A stretch of DNA of 17,748 bases from Bacillota bacterium (GTDB taxonomy: Bacteria; Bacillota; Clostridia; Christensenellales; CAG-138), in NCBI GenBank assembly GCA_023393045.1, contig JAEWMV010000061.1, positions 1-17,748 of the forward strand. The letters run 5' to 3'. The notes beneath the pieces are model-generated. The model was not told where the DNA came from. It did no database searches and was given only the letters and a program-made list of their open reading frames with translations. A program made the translations under genes and the position numbers. Shown here in pieces: positions 5,783 through 12,243 of the stretch (position 1 is its first letter; every line of letters begins with the position of its first letter).

Positions 5783-6718
5783 TTATGCCTTCCCGTCGCA
5801 GCCGAGCACGTGGACGATCTTGTGCGCGACCATGCCCTTTATCGCCTCGCGCGCGGGCTTTAAGTACTGGCGTGGGTCGAAGTCCGCGGGATGCTCCGCG
5901 AAGTATTTGCGTATGGTGCCTGTCATCGCAAGGCGGAGGTCCGAGTCGATGTTGATCTTGCACACCGCCATGGAGGAAGCGCGGCGCAGCATATCCTCCG
6001 GCACGCCGATGGCGTCGGGCATGTTGCCGCCGTTCTCATTGATCATTTTGACAAACTCGGGCATGACGCTGCTTGCGCCGTGCAGCACGATGGGGAAGCC
6101 GGGCAGGCGCTTTTGCACCTCTTCCAATATGTCGAAGCGAAGCTGCGGCTTCGTGCCGGGCTTGAATTTATACGCGCCGTGGCTCGTGCCTATGGCGATG
6201 GCGAGGGAATCGACCCCTGTGCGCGTCACAAAATCATAGACCTGATCGGGATCGGTGTAGCTGCCTTCGCCCGCGGCGACCTTGACGTCGTCCTCCACGC
6301 CTTCGAGGCGGCCAAGTTCCCCTTCGACCACCGCGCCGTGCGCGTGCGCGTACTCGACCACCTTCGCGGTGAGCGCCACGTTTTCTTCATAGGCGTGGTG
6401 GCTTCCGTCTATCATCACGCTTGTGAAGCCGCCGTCCACGCAGCTTTTGCACAGCTCAAACGTATCGCCGTGGTCGAGATGCACGCAGATGGGCAGCCCC
6501 GTTTCGATGATGGCGGCTTCGATGAGCTTCATCAGATAGGTGTGGTTCGCGTACTTGCGCGCACCCGCGCTCACCTGGAGAATAAGCGGCGCTTTGAGTT
6601 CCTTCGCCGCCTCCGTGATGCCCTGTATGATCTCCATGTTGTTCACGTTGAACGCGCCGATGGCATAGCCGCCCTCGTATGCGTTTTTGAACATTTGTGT
6701 GCTTGTGACAAGTGGCAT
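5783..6718 (-). CDS. fba: Class II fructose-1,6-bisphosphate aldolase
   Basis: 311 residues. It cleaves fructose 1,6-bisphosphate to dihydroxyacetone phosphate and glyceraldehyde 3-phosphate in glycolysis (reverse in gluconeogenesis), in the cytosol, using zinc. Visible motifs are GAFNVNNMEIIQGI (21-34), CVHLDHGDTFE (78-88) with catalytic Asp82 and zinc ligand His83, the GSHHAYEEN loop (105-113), EGELG (132-136), His180 in GTSHGAY, and HGASS (213-217) with the third zinc His. The frame could open at 6727, but the GGGAG site lies immediately before that ATG, whereas the ATG at 6718 is nine bases from it and gives the usual MPLVTS start. A strong promoter lies at 6753-6781. It is coupled to DUF1292. 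Confidence 0.96.
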   Translation of the reverse strand: MPLVTSTQMFKNAYEGGYAIGAFNVNNMEIIQGITEAAKELKAPLILQVSAGARKYANHTYLMKLIEAAIIETGLPICVHLDHGDTFELCKSCVDGGFTSVMIDGSHHAYEENVALTAKVVEYAHAHGAVVEGELGRLEGVEDDVKVAAGEGSYTDPDQVYDFVTRTGVDSLAIAIGTSHGAYKFKPGTKPQLRFDILEEVQKRLPGFPIVLHGASSVMPEFVKMINENGGNMPDAIGVPEDMLRRASSMAVCKINIDSDLRLAMTGTIRKYFAEHPADFDPRQYLKPAREAIKGMVAHKIVHVLGCDGKA

Positions 6719-6752
6719 ATATTTCATCTCCCTCTGCGTAGTTTTCGCCTAC

Positions 6753-6781
6753 ATTATACCCCATATCCTCTTTTATTCCAA
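6753..6781 (-). promoter_or_regulatory. Sigma-A promoter for fba-DUF1292
   Basis: Minus strand: -35 TTGGAA (6781-6776), a 17-base spacer and a perfect -10 TATAAT (6758-6753). The leader to the ATG at 6718 is about 28 bases. It is arranged back-to-back with the promoter at 6812-6840. Confidence 0.8.
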
Positions 6782-6811
6782 TACGGACGCGTCGATATTT
6801 GTCCGGCCGTA

Positions 6812-6840
6812 TTGTAGAAAGCGCGCGCTGTGGGTATAAT
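6812..6840 (+). promoter_or_regulatory. Sigma-A promoter for the glycosyltransferase-M29 pair
   Basis: -35 TTGTAG (6812-6817), a 17-base spacer and a perfect -10 TATAAT (6835-6840). The ribosome site AAAGG is at 6863-6867. Confidence 0.8.
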
Positions 6841-6876
6841 GAAAGCGCGACCAAATAACGTTAAAGGATGAATGAA

Positions 6877-7806
6877 ATGGCAAAACTCCTTTCGCTTATC
6901 GTACCCGTCTTCAACGAGCAGGAGGCGATTGACGCCTCGTTTGAGCGCATGTATGCCGCCATGCGGGCGCTGCCCTACGACTTTGAGCTCATCTACGTCA
7001 ACGATGGCAGCCGGGACGCTACCATGACGCACCTTCGCGCCATCGCCAAAGCGCATGAGAACGTGCATGTCATCTCTTTTTCACGCAACTTCGGCCATCA
7101 GCTCGCCGTCACAGCGGGCATGGACGCGGCAAAAGGCGACGCGCTTGTCATCATCGACGCGGATCTGCAGGACCCGCCGGAGGTCATCGGCGAGCTCGTG
7201 CGCGCGTGGGAGAGCGGCGCGGACATCGCCTACGGCAAGCGCAAGAAGCGCGAGGGGGAAACCTTCCTCAAAAAGTTCACGGCGTTTTGCTATTACAGGC
7301 TGCTTAATTCCATGAGCGCGTATCCCATTCCGCTCGACACGGGGGATTTCCGCCTGCTGGATCGCAAGGTGGCGGAGATGTTCCTCAAGATGCGCGAGCA
7401 CAACAGGTTCCTTCGCGGCATGAGCGGCTGGATGGGCTTTAACGCGGTGCCCGTAGAATATGTGCGCCACGAGCGCGTGGCGGGCAGCACCAAGTACACG
7501 CTCAAAAAGATGCTGCGCCTCGCCTTTGACGGCATACTGGGCTTTTCCTACAAGCCGCTCACGCTTAGCATGTACGCGGGCGTCGCCGTCACGGCGCTCT
7601 CATGCGCGGGGCTTATCGCCCTCATCGTGTGCGCGGCCACAATAGGCGTCGCGCCTTGGCTCTGGGGCCTGTGCGGCCTCGTTCTTTTAAACGGCCTCAC
7701 GCTGCTTATGATGGGCGTGCAGGGCGCGTATCTCAACCGGATCTATGACGAGGTACGGGGTAGGCCCCTCTACGTCGTCGCCGAAAAGCTGAATTGTAAG
7801 GAGTGA
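6877..7806 (+). CDS. Membrane-anchored family 2 glycosyltransferase (DPM1/GtrB-like)
   Basis: 309 residues from the ATG at 6877. An ATG at 6868 is in frame but touches the AAAGG ribosome site, so 6877 (nine bases away) is the better start. The N-terminal GT-A domain (about 5-220) shows SLIVPVFNEQEAI, IYVNDGSRDAT and the DADLQDP motif (94-100) that binds the nucleotide-sugar and metal; FSRNFGHQLAVTAGMDAAKG and the GDFRLLDRK region are typical of the polyprenyl-phosphate sugar transferase group (DPM1, GtrB, YfdH). Two C-terminal membrane helices follow (about 229-256 and 259-283), usual for GtrB-type enzymes. It likely moves a sugar from a nucleotide donor to undecaprenyl phosphate at the inner face of the membrane; no flippase or second transferase is nearby. 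The M29 gene follows after seven bases. Confidence 0.92.
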   Translation: MAKLLSLIVPVFNEQEAIDASFERMYAAMRALPYDFELIYVNDGSRDATMTHLRAIAKAHENVHVISFSRNFGHQLAVTAGMDAAKGDALVIIDADLQDPPEVIGELVRAWESGADIAYGKRKKREGETFLKKFTAFCYYRLLNSMSAYPIPLDTGDFRLLDRKVAEMFLKMREHNRFLRGMSGWMGFNAVPVEYVRHERVAGSTKYTLKKMLRLAFDGILGFSYKPLTLSMYAGVAVTALSCAGLIALIVCAATIGVAPWLWGLCGLVLLNGLTLLMMGVQGAYLNRIYDEVRGRPLYVVAEKLNCKE

Positions 7807-7813
7807 AAAAATT

Positions 7814-8929
7814 ATGCTCGACCCCCGCGTGAAAAAACTGGCCCACAACCTCGTCAACTTTTCCTGCAAGCTCAAAAAAGGCGAACACGTTTTGATCGAA
7901 GCGTATGACGATTGCCACGCGCTCGTATTGGAGCTTGTGCGCGAAGCCTACGCCGCCGGCGCGCGGCCGCACGTGTGGCTCAGGAGCGCGCAGGTGAACC
8001 GCGCCCTTTCGATGGGCTGCGAGAAGGAACAGCTCGAGCTGGACGCGAAGGTGGACTGCCTTTTGATGGAAAACATGCAGGCCTACATAGGCGTGCGCAG
8101 CGCCTTCAACACCGCGGAAAACGCGGACGTGCCGCAGGCAAAAAGCGCGCTGCGCGGCAGCTTATATGCAAAACCCGTGCACAGCCTCATCCGCGTGCCC
8201 AAAACGAAGTGGGTCGTGCTGCGCTACCCCTCGCCCTCCATGGCGCAGGGGGCAAACATGAGCACCGAGGCGTTTGAGGATTATTACTTCAACGTATGCT
8301 GCCTCGACTATTCCAAGATGGACAGGGCCATGGACGCGCTTGTCTCCCTCATGGAGCGCACGGACAAGGTGCGGTTGAAGGGGCCGGGCACGGACATCAC
8401 TTTCTCCATCAAGGGCCTGCCCGCCATCAAGTGCGCGGGGGAACTCAACATACCGGACGGGGAGGTCTTCACCGCGCCCGTACACGGCAGCATCAACGGG
8501 TACATCACCTTCAACACCCCCTCGCTCTTCGAGGGCTTCACCTATGAGAACATCCGCCTCACCTATGAAAACGGCCTGCTTGCGGACGCCACCGCCAACG
8601 ACACGGAGCGCGTGCGCCGCGTGTTCGAGCGGGACGAGGGCGCAAGGGGCGTGGGCGAATTTGCCATAGGCGTCAACCCGTACATCACCTCGCCCATGAA
8701 GGACACGCTCTTTGATGAAAAGATCGCGGGCTCCTTCCACTTCACGCCCGGCGCCTGCTATGACGAGTGCAACAATGGCAACAAGAGCGAAATCCACTGG
8801 GACCTCGTGTGCATACAGACTCCGGAATACGGCGGGGGTGAAATGTACTTTGACGATGTGCTCGTTAGGCGTGACGGCCTGTTCGTGCCCGACGCGCTCA
8901 AGGGCCTCAACCCCGAGAATCTCAAGTGA
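7814..8929 (+). CDS. Aminopeptidase, peptidase family M29 (AmpS/PepS-like)
   Basis: 371 residues, the usual family length. M29 enzymes are cytosolic metal-dependent exopeptidases that remove N-terminal residues from short peptides. Candidate metal ligands are Glu217 in IPDGEVF, Glu282 in GEFAIGVN, His309 in GSFHF, and His328/Asp330 in EIHWDLV, in the order typical for the family; the N-terminal domain starts with the common VKKLAHNLVNFSCKLKKGEHVLIEA pattern seen in shorter pieces at 6-29. The ribosome site AAGGAG overlaps the end of the glycosyltransferase gene (stop 7804-7806), so translation is likely coupled. The ORF ends in a Lys codon and TGA with a possible weak hairpin downstream. Its functional link to the glycosyltransferase is unclear. 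Confidence 0.93.
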   Translation: MLDPRVKKLAHNLVNFSCKLKKGEHVLIEAYDDCHALVLELVREAYAAGARPHVWLRSAQVNRALSMGCEKEQLELDAKVDCLLMENMQAYIGVRSAFNTAENADVPQAKSALRGSLYAKPVHSLIRVPKTKWVVLRYPSPSMAQGANMSTEAFEDYYFNVCCLDYSKMDRAMDALVSLMERTDKVRLKGPGTDITFSIKGLPAIKCAGELNIPDGEVFTAPVHGSINGYITFNTPSLFEGFTYENIRLTYENGLLADATANDTERVRRVFERDEGARGVGEFAIGVNPYITSPMKDTLFDEKIAGSFHFTPGACYDECNNGNKSEIHWDLVCIQTPEYGGGEMYFDDVLVRRDGLFVPDALKGLNPENLK

Positions 8930-9007
8930 AAAAGCGGGGTATGCTATAATCGCGGCTTATGTGGCGCGGCAGCGCGTTTTGAATATGGAAAGTCGCGCGC
9001 CGCATTG

Positions 9008-9036
9008 TTGCAAAAATAACGATTTCAATATAAGAT
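9008..9036 (+). promoter_or_regulatory. Promoter candidate for gap
   Basis: -35 TTGCAA (9008-9013), a 17-base spacer and -10 TAAGAT (9031-9036), leaving an AT-rich leader of about 75 bases before the GAGGAGG ribosome site (9104-9110). An alternative -10, TATAAT with an upstream TGC (8942-8950), lies just after the M29 gene but has no good -35. Confidence 0.55.
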
Positions 9037-9119
9037 AAAACCGGAAAGTGAAGGGATAGAAGCTCTGACTTGAGCTTTGAAATATCTACTATCATAAATT
9101 ATTAGAGGAGGAACCGCTC

Positions 9120-10133
9120 ATGGCAATCAAGGTAGGCATCAACGGCTTCGGGCGCATCGGAAGGCTTGCTTTCCGCATCGCCCTCAAGAACCCCGATGTG
9201 GAAGTCGTCGGCATCAACGACCCGTTTGTGGAGCCGAATTATATGGTCTATATGGCCAAGTACGACACCGTGCACGGCCCCTTTGACGGCGAGCTTTCAG
9301 CCGAGGACGGCAAGCTTATCGTCAACGGCAAAAAAATCGCCGCGTACGCCCAGATGAAGGCGGGGGACATCCCTTGGAACGAGTGCGGCGCGGAGTACAT
9401 ACTCGAATGCACGGGCGTGAACACCAGCGTGGAGAAGGCGAGCGAGCATTTCAAGGGCGGCGCGAAGAAGGTCGTCATCAGCGCGCCCTCCAACGACGCC
9501 CCCATGTTCGTCATGGGCGTTAACCACAACGCGTATAAGAAGGAGATGAACGTCGTCTCCAACGCGAGCTGCACCACCAACTGCCTTGCGCCGCTGGCTA
9601 AGGTCATCCATGACAACTTCGGCATCGTCGAGGGCCTCATGACCACCGTCCATTCCATCACCAACACGCAGAAGACCGTGGACGGTCCCTCCAGCAAGGA
9701 CTGGCGCGGCGGCCGCGCGGCCGGGCACAACCTCATCCCCAGCTCCACCGGCGCGGCGAAGGCCGTAGGCAAGGTCATCCCCTCGCTCAACGGCAAGCTC
9801 ACGGGCATGAGCATCCGCGTGCCGACCGTGGACGTGTCCGTGGTCGACCTCACCTGCCGCCTTGAAAAGGCCGCGAGCTACGACGAGATCAAGGCCGTCA
9901 TGAAGGCCGCATCCGAATCGCCTGAGTGGAAGGGCATCATCGGCTACACCGAGGACGCCGTGGTTTCCTCCGACTTCTATACCGACCCGCGCACCTCCAT
10001 CTTCGACGCGCTGGCGGGCATCAGCCTCAACGAGCATTTCGTCAAGCTCGTCGCCTGGTACGACAACGAGTGGGGCTATAGCAACAAGCTGGTCGATCTC
10101 GCCGTCCACATGGCCAAGGTCGACGCGGAGTAA
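9120..10133 (+). CDS. gap: Type I glyceraldehyde-3-phosphate dehydrogenase
   Basis: 337 residues. It oxidises glyceraldehyde 3-phosphate to 1,3-bisphosphoglycerate with NAD in glycolysis. The NAD-binding Rossmann start is KVGINGFGRIGRLAF; the catalytic cysteine is Cys151 in SNASCTTNCLAPLAKV, with His178 in TTVHSIT. The C-terminal YDNEWGYSNKLVDL is standard. The stretch after the second strand reads GINDPFVEPNYMVYMAKYDT, with FVMGVNH and TQKTVDGPS later; these are marks of the E. coli GapA/eukaryotic GapC clade, unlike the Bacillus GapA type, which has NDLT and TGDQ. Asp34 predicts NAD preference. The start ATG is nine bases after GAGGAGG. It appears to be a single-gene transcript; the structured RNA region starts five bases after its stop. 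Confidence 0.97.
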   Translation: MAIKVGINGFGRIGRLAFRIALKNPDVEVVGINDPFVEPNYMVYMAKYDTVHGPFDGELSAEDGKLIVNGKKIAAYAQMKAGDIPWNECGAEYILECTGVNTSVEKASEHFKGGAKKVVISAPSNDAPMFVMGVNHNAYKKEMNVVSNASCTTNCLAPLAKVIHDNFGIVEGLMTTVHSITNTQKTVDGPSSKDWRGGRAAGHNLIPSSTGAAKAVGKVIPSLNGKLTGMSIRVPTVDVSVVDLTCRLEKAASYDEIKAVMKAASESPEWKGIIGYTEDAVVSSDFYTDPRTSIFDALAGISLNEHFVKLVAWYDNEWGYSNKLVDLAVHMAKVDAE

Positions 10134-10137
10134 GTAA

Positions 10138-10334
10138 GCCTGATCGCCTGAATAATGCAAGGGTAACTTCCCTGTAGCGTCAGGCAAGGTGAATGTTCTG
10201 GTGGAGAAAAACGCGTTGAATGATAACAACGAAAGCCAGAACAGCCTAAACAGGTGAAGCCCACAAAGTTATCTCCAACAGGAATATATAATCCCTTTTC
10301 AAGCGTTGTAAGGCAATTGAAAGGGGATTATTTT
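10138..10334 (+). ncRNA. Structured RNA candidate, unassigned, between gap and the D-amino-acid gene
   Basis: Several perfect helices can be paired by eye. GCCTGA (10138-10143 or 10146-10151) pairs with TCAGGC (10180-10185), enclosing an AGGG/CCCT hairpin (10160-10172). GTTCTGG (10195-10201) pairs with CCAGAAC (10236-10242), enclosing CGTTG/CAACG (10214-10218 and 10227-10231). CCT/AGG closes an AAAC loop (10245-10254). TGGAGA (10202-10207), inside the second loop, can pair outside with TCTCCA (10272-10277), a possible pseudoknot. A long hairpin with a T-run ends the region. It could be a riboswitch-like leader, a stable RNA processed from the gap message, or a group II intron remnant; I cannot match it to a known family. 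Confidence 0.45.
10289..10334 (+). terminator. Long hairpin with T-run; also covers a ribosome site
   Basis: TAATCCCTTTTCAA (10289-10302) pairs with TTGAAAGGGGATTA (10317-10330) over 14 positions with one wobble, followed by TTTT. It has the form of an intrinsic terminator for gap or the RNA candidate. Its right arm contains AAAGGGGA, eight bases before an ATG at 10335, so the same hairpin could hide that ribosome site. Confidence 0.7.
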
Positions 10335-10433
10335 ATGCTGTACACCGATCTGAAAGTAAAAGAGGTTAAATGCTTTGACGCACTTGTTTATAGAAACAAT
10401 GCAAGCATACCGGCCAAATATATGATAGAATAA
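10335..10433 (+). CDS. Possible 32-residue leader peptide or gene remnant
   Basis: An ATG at 10335 opens a 32-codon frame ending TAA at 10431-10433, beginning MLYTDLKVKEVKCFDALVYR. It is preceded at eight bases by AAAGGGGA, a plausible ribosome site that lies inside the right arm of the hairpin at 10289-10330. The peptide matches no family I recognise and has no signal or membrane segment. It ends 70 bases before the D-serine dehydratase-like gene. Options are a regulated leader ORF, the start of a decayed gene, or chance. The AT-rich composition makes short frames common less often than in the GC-rich parts, but conservation is the only real test. Confidence 0.3.
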   Translation: MLYTDLKVKEVKCFDALVYRNNASIPAKYMIE

Positions 10434-10503
10434 TTTAAAAATAAACCATTGCATCAGCGCATTACGCTTGATTAAAGGTAATTTGGCTGGGAGGGATACA
10501 TGA

Positions 10504-11559
10504 ATGCTTATTGACAGAATATCGACGCCGGCGCTTATAGTCGATATGGACGCAATGGAGCGCAACATGACGAAGGTCGAGCATTTCTGCGCTGAAAGAG
10601 GCGTAGCGCTGCGTCCCCATTATAAGTCGCATAAAAGCACATATATCGCCCATTTGCAGCTTGAACGCGGAGCAAAGGGAATATGCTGCGCGAAGCTGGG
10701 CGAAGCAGAGGATCTTGTACTCAGCGGGGTCGAGGATGTGCTCATAGCCAATCAGGTCATTGACAAGGCCAAGATCGCGCGCCTTTCGGCGCTCGCAAAC
10801 TGCACACGCCTCACTGTTTGCGTGGACAGTGCGGGCAGTGTTGAGAATCTGCAGGCCGCCGCGGAAATGCAGGGGAGCACTATCCATTGCTTAGTAGAGT
10901 ACGACGTCGGCATGAACCGCTGCGGCGTGCATGCGAAAGAGGAGTGCCTGGCGCTTGCAAGGCTCATTTATTCAAAGGCGAACCTGACATTCGACGGTAT
11001 TCAGGCTTATGCGGGTAATCTCGCCCACTGCTTTGACTTTGAAAAGCGCCTTGCGGGTTCGATCGCTGTTGAGGCAAAACTCAATGAGCTCAAGGAATAC
11101 ATCGTTGCCAGCGGGCTTGAAGTTAAAGAGATAAGCGGCATGAGTACGGGCACCATATGGAACAGGCCGGAGGGTACCGTTTATACCGAAGCGCAGACAG
11201 GCAGTTACATATTCATGGACGCGACCTATGGTAGCATGAACCTGAAGCTTGAAAACGCTTTGTTCCTTCTTTGCACAGCAATACACGCAAGCGATGATCA
11301 TATAGTGTTCGACGGGGGCATAAAATCACTCGGCATGGATCAGAACAAGCCATATTTTGTTGAGTATCCGGATAAGGAAATAGATTTCAACGAGGAGCAC
11401 AGTGCCGTATACGCAGTTACGGGAAAAGTTGGCGACAAGGCGCGCATGGTGCCTGGCCATTGCTGCTCCACGGTTAATATGCACGATTGGCTCTATCTTG
11501 TGCGCGGCAACAGGGTGATTGACCGCATATACATTACAAGCCGAGGAAAGAGCGAATGA
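10504..11559 (+). CDS. D-serine dehydratase/D-threonine aldolase-like PLP enzyme (DSD1 family)
   Basis: 351 residues of the fold-type III (alanine racemase-like) PLP family. STPALIVDMDAMERNM starts the barrel; RPHYKSHKS (37-45) holds the PLP lysine, probably Lys41. The C-terminal PGHCCSTVNMHDWLYLVRGN is the DSD1-type metal site with His319 and Cys321. Family members split D-threonine or 3-hydroxy-D-amino acids, or dehydrate D-serine, using a divalent metal; the substrate here is not settled. Start: the ATG at 10504 follows GGGAGGG by eight bases; the ATG at 10500 is out of frame and stops after four codons. Codon use is visibly AT-richer (ATA, TTT, TCG-poor) than its GC-rich neighbours, which may mean recent transfer. 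A -10-like TGATAGAAT (10423-10431) lies upstream without a clear -35. A strong terminator follows. Confidence 0.9.
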   Translation: MLIDRISTPALIVDMDAMERNMTKVEHFCAERGVALRPHYKSHKSTYIAHLQLERGAKGICCAKLGEAEDLVLSGVEDVLIANQVIDKAKIARLSALANCTRLTVCVDSAGSVENLQAAAEMQGSTIHCLVEYDVGMNRCGVHAKEECLALARLIYSKANLTFDGIQAYAGNLAHCFDFEKRLAGSIAVEAKLNELKEYIVASGLEVKEISGMSTGTIWNRPEGTVYTEAQTGSYIFMDATYGSMNLKLENALFLLCTAIHASDDHIVFDGGIKSLGMDQNKPYFVEYPDKEIDFNEEHSAVYAVTGKVGDKARMVPGHCCSTVNMHDWLYLVRGNRVIDRIYITSRGKSE

Positions 11560-11640
11560 GGAATATGGGATAAACACGGGAACAGAGTATCAATAGCATG
11601 AAAGCGGAGTAAGAAACAATCCTTAAAACTCTGTGGGTGT

Positions 11641-11673
11641 CGGTGCCCGCCGTATGGCGGGCGCCGAATTTTA
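11641..11673 (+). terminator. Intrinsic terminator after the D-serine dehydratase-like gene
   Basis: CGGTGCCCGCC (11641-11651) pairs with GGCGGGCGCCG (11656-11666) with one G-T wobble and a four-base loop GTAT, followed by AATTTTA. It lies about 80 bases after the stop. Confidence 0.85.
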
Positions 11674-11702
11674 TATATGAGGGCGATTTGCCCTTTTGTG
11701 CG

Positions 11703-11731
11703 TTGCCGCGGGCGCGCCGCGATGGTAAAGT
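11703..11731 (+). promoter_or_regulatory. Promoter candidate placing the transcript start at the next gene's ATG
   Basis: -35 TTGCCG (11703-11708), a 17-base spacer and -10 TAAAGT (11726-11731). The expected start point is about seven bases on, at 11738, which is the A of the ATG of the next gene. An overlapping TAGAAT (11731-11736) would be spaced too far. Confidence 0.45.
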
Positions 11732-11737
11732 AGAATT

Positions 11738-12163
11738 ATGGAAGAGCAGAAATGGGAAGCCCGCCGTAAAAAGATCAGCCGCTTGATCGCGTCCGCCATC
11801 GCCGTCGCGCTGCCTTTGCTTCTCTATTTCCCCCTGCGCGGCGCGATACTGCGCTTCCAGCCGGGGAACGGCGCGGCCTTCAACAGCGCCCAGGCGCTCG
11901 CACTCACGGGCGGGGTCTATTTTATTTTCATCATCGCGTTTCTCATCGCCTCGTCGGAGGATATCGCGCAAACCTTCGGCGCGTTGCGCGAAAGGCTGCG
12001 GGATCTTTCGGAGGATCTGCGGGAAGTGCCGGAGCAGGCTTGGGAGCTGTATCGCATCAACATCCGTTGGAACGGGCTGTGGTATCTCGTCTATGTCGGG
12101 CTGTTCCTCTACGCCGCGGCGTGGGCCGCCGTCGGCTTCGCGCGCTTCTTCGCGCTCATCTGA
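11738..12163 (+). CDS. Small three-helix membrane protein, hypothetical
   Basis: 141 residues, no family recognised. A basic N-terminus (WEARRKKISR) is followed by three hydrophobic helices at about 15-33, 53-72 and 113-138. Between the second and third is a charged, probably amphipathic stretch (74-108, with RERLRDLSEDLREVPEQ) likely on the cytoplasmic side. The frame cannot be extended upstream because TAA is in frame at 11726-11728, and no ribosome site precedes the ATG; the promoter at 11703-11731 would give a leaderless message. A start further inside would remove part of the first helix and has no better ribosome site. It converges on the GGDEF gene with an 80-base gap that shows no clear terminator. 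The coding pattern is GC-rich like its neighbours, which supports a real gene. Confidence 0.7.
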   Translation: MEEQKWEARRKKISRLIASAIAVALPLLLYFPLRGAILRFQPGNGAAFNSAQALALTGGVYFIFIIAFLIASSEDIAQTFGALRERLRDLSEDLREVPEQAWELYRINIRWNGLWYLVYVGLFLYAAAWAAVGFARFFALI

Positions 12164-12243
12164 TTAGGCAGAGCCGCGCAAAGTCCTCGCGCTCGTTGGG
12201 GTGCTTTGTGTATTGTAAGTGGATTATGAATTAACTTTCCCTT

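Noticed and set aside
5891..6817. Plus-strand frame of 308 codons opposite fba
   Set aside because: It is the antisense shadow of a fully recognisable aldolase with promoter and ribosome site.
8942..8980. Extended -10 TGCTATAAT (8942-8950) and a four-bp hairpin with TTTT (8965-8980) after the M29 gene
   Set aside because: The -10 has no good -35, and a stem of four pairs is too weak to call a terminator; the two calls would also conflict. The gap promoter at 9008-9036 is a better candidate.
9297..10229. Minus-strand frame of 310 codons over gap
   Set aside because: It is a shadow of the GAPDH gene; low-complexity His/Asp/Gly/Val content and no ribosome site.
10138..10280. c-di-GMP-I riboswitch, suggested by a GCCTAAAC stretch and the GGDEF gene nearby
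   Set aside because: The core c-di-GMP-I blocks (CACGCA..AGGGCAAACC and the tetraloop receptor) are absent; only a short string matches.
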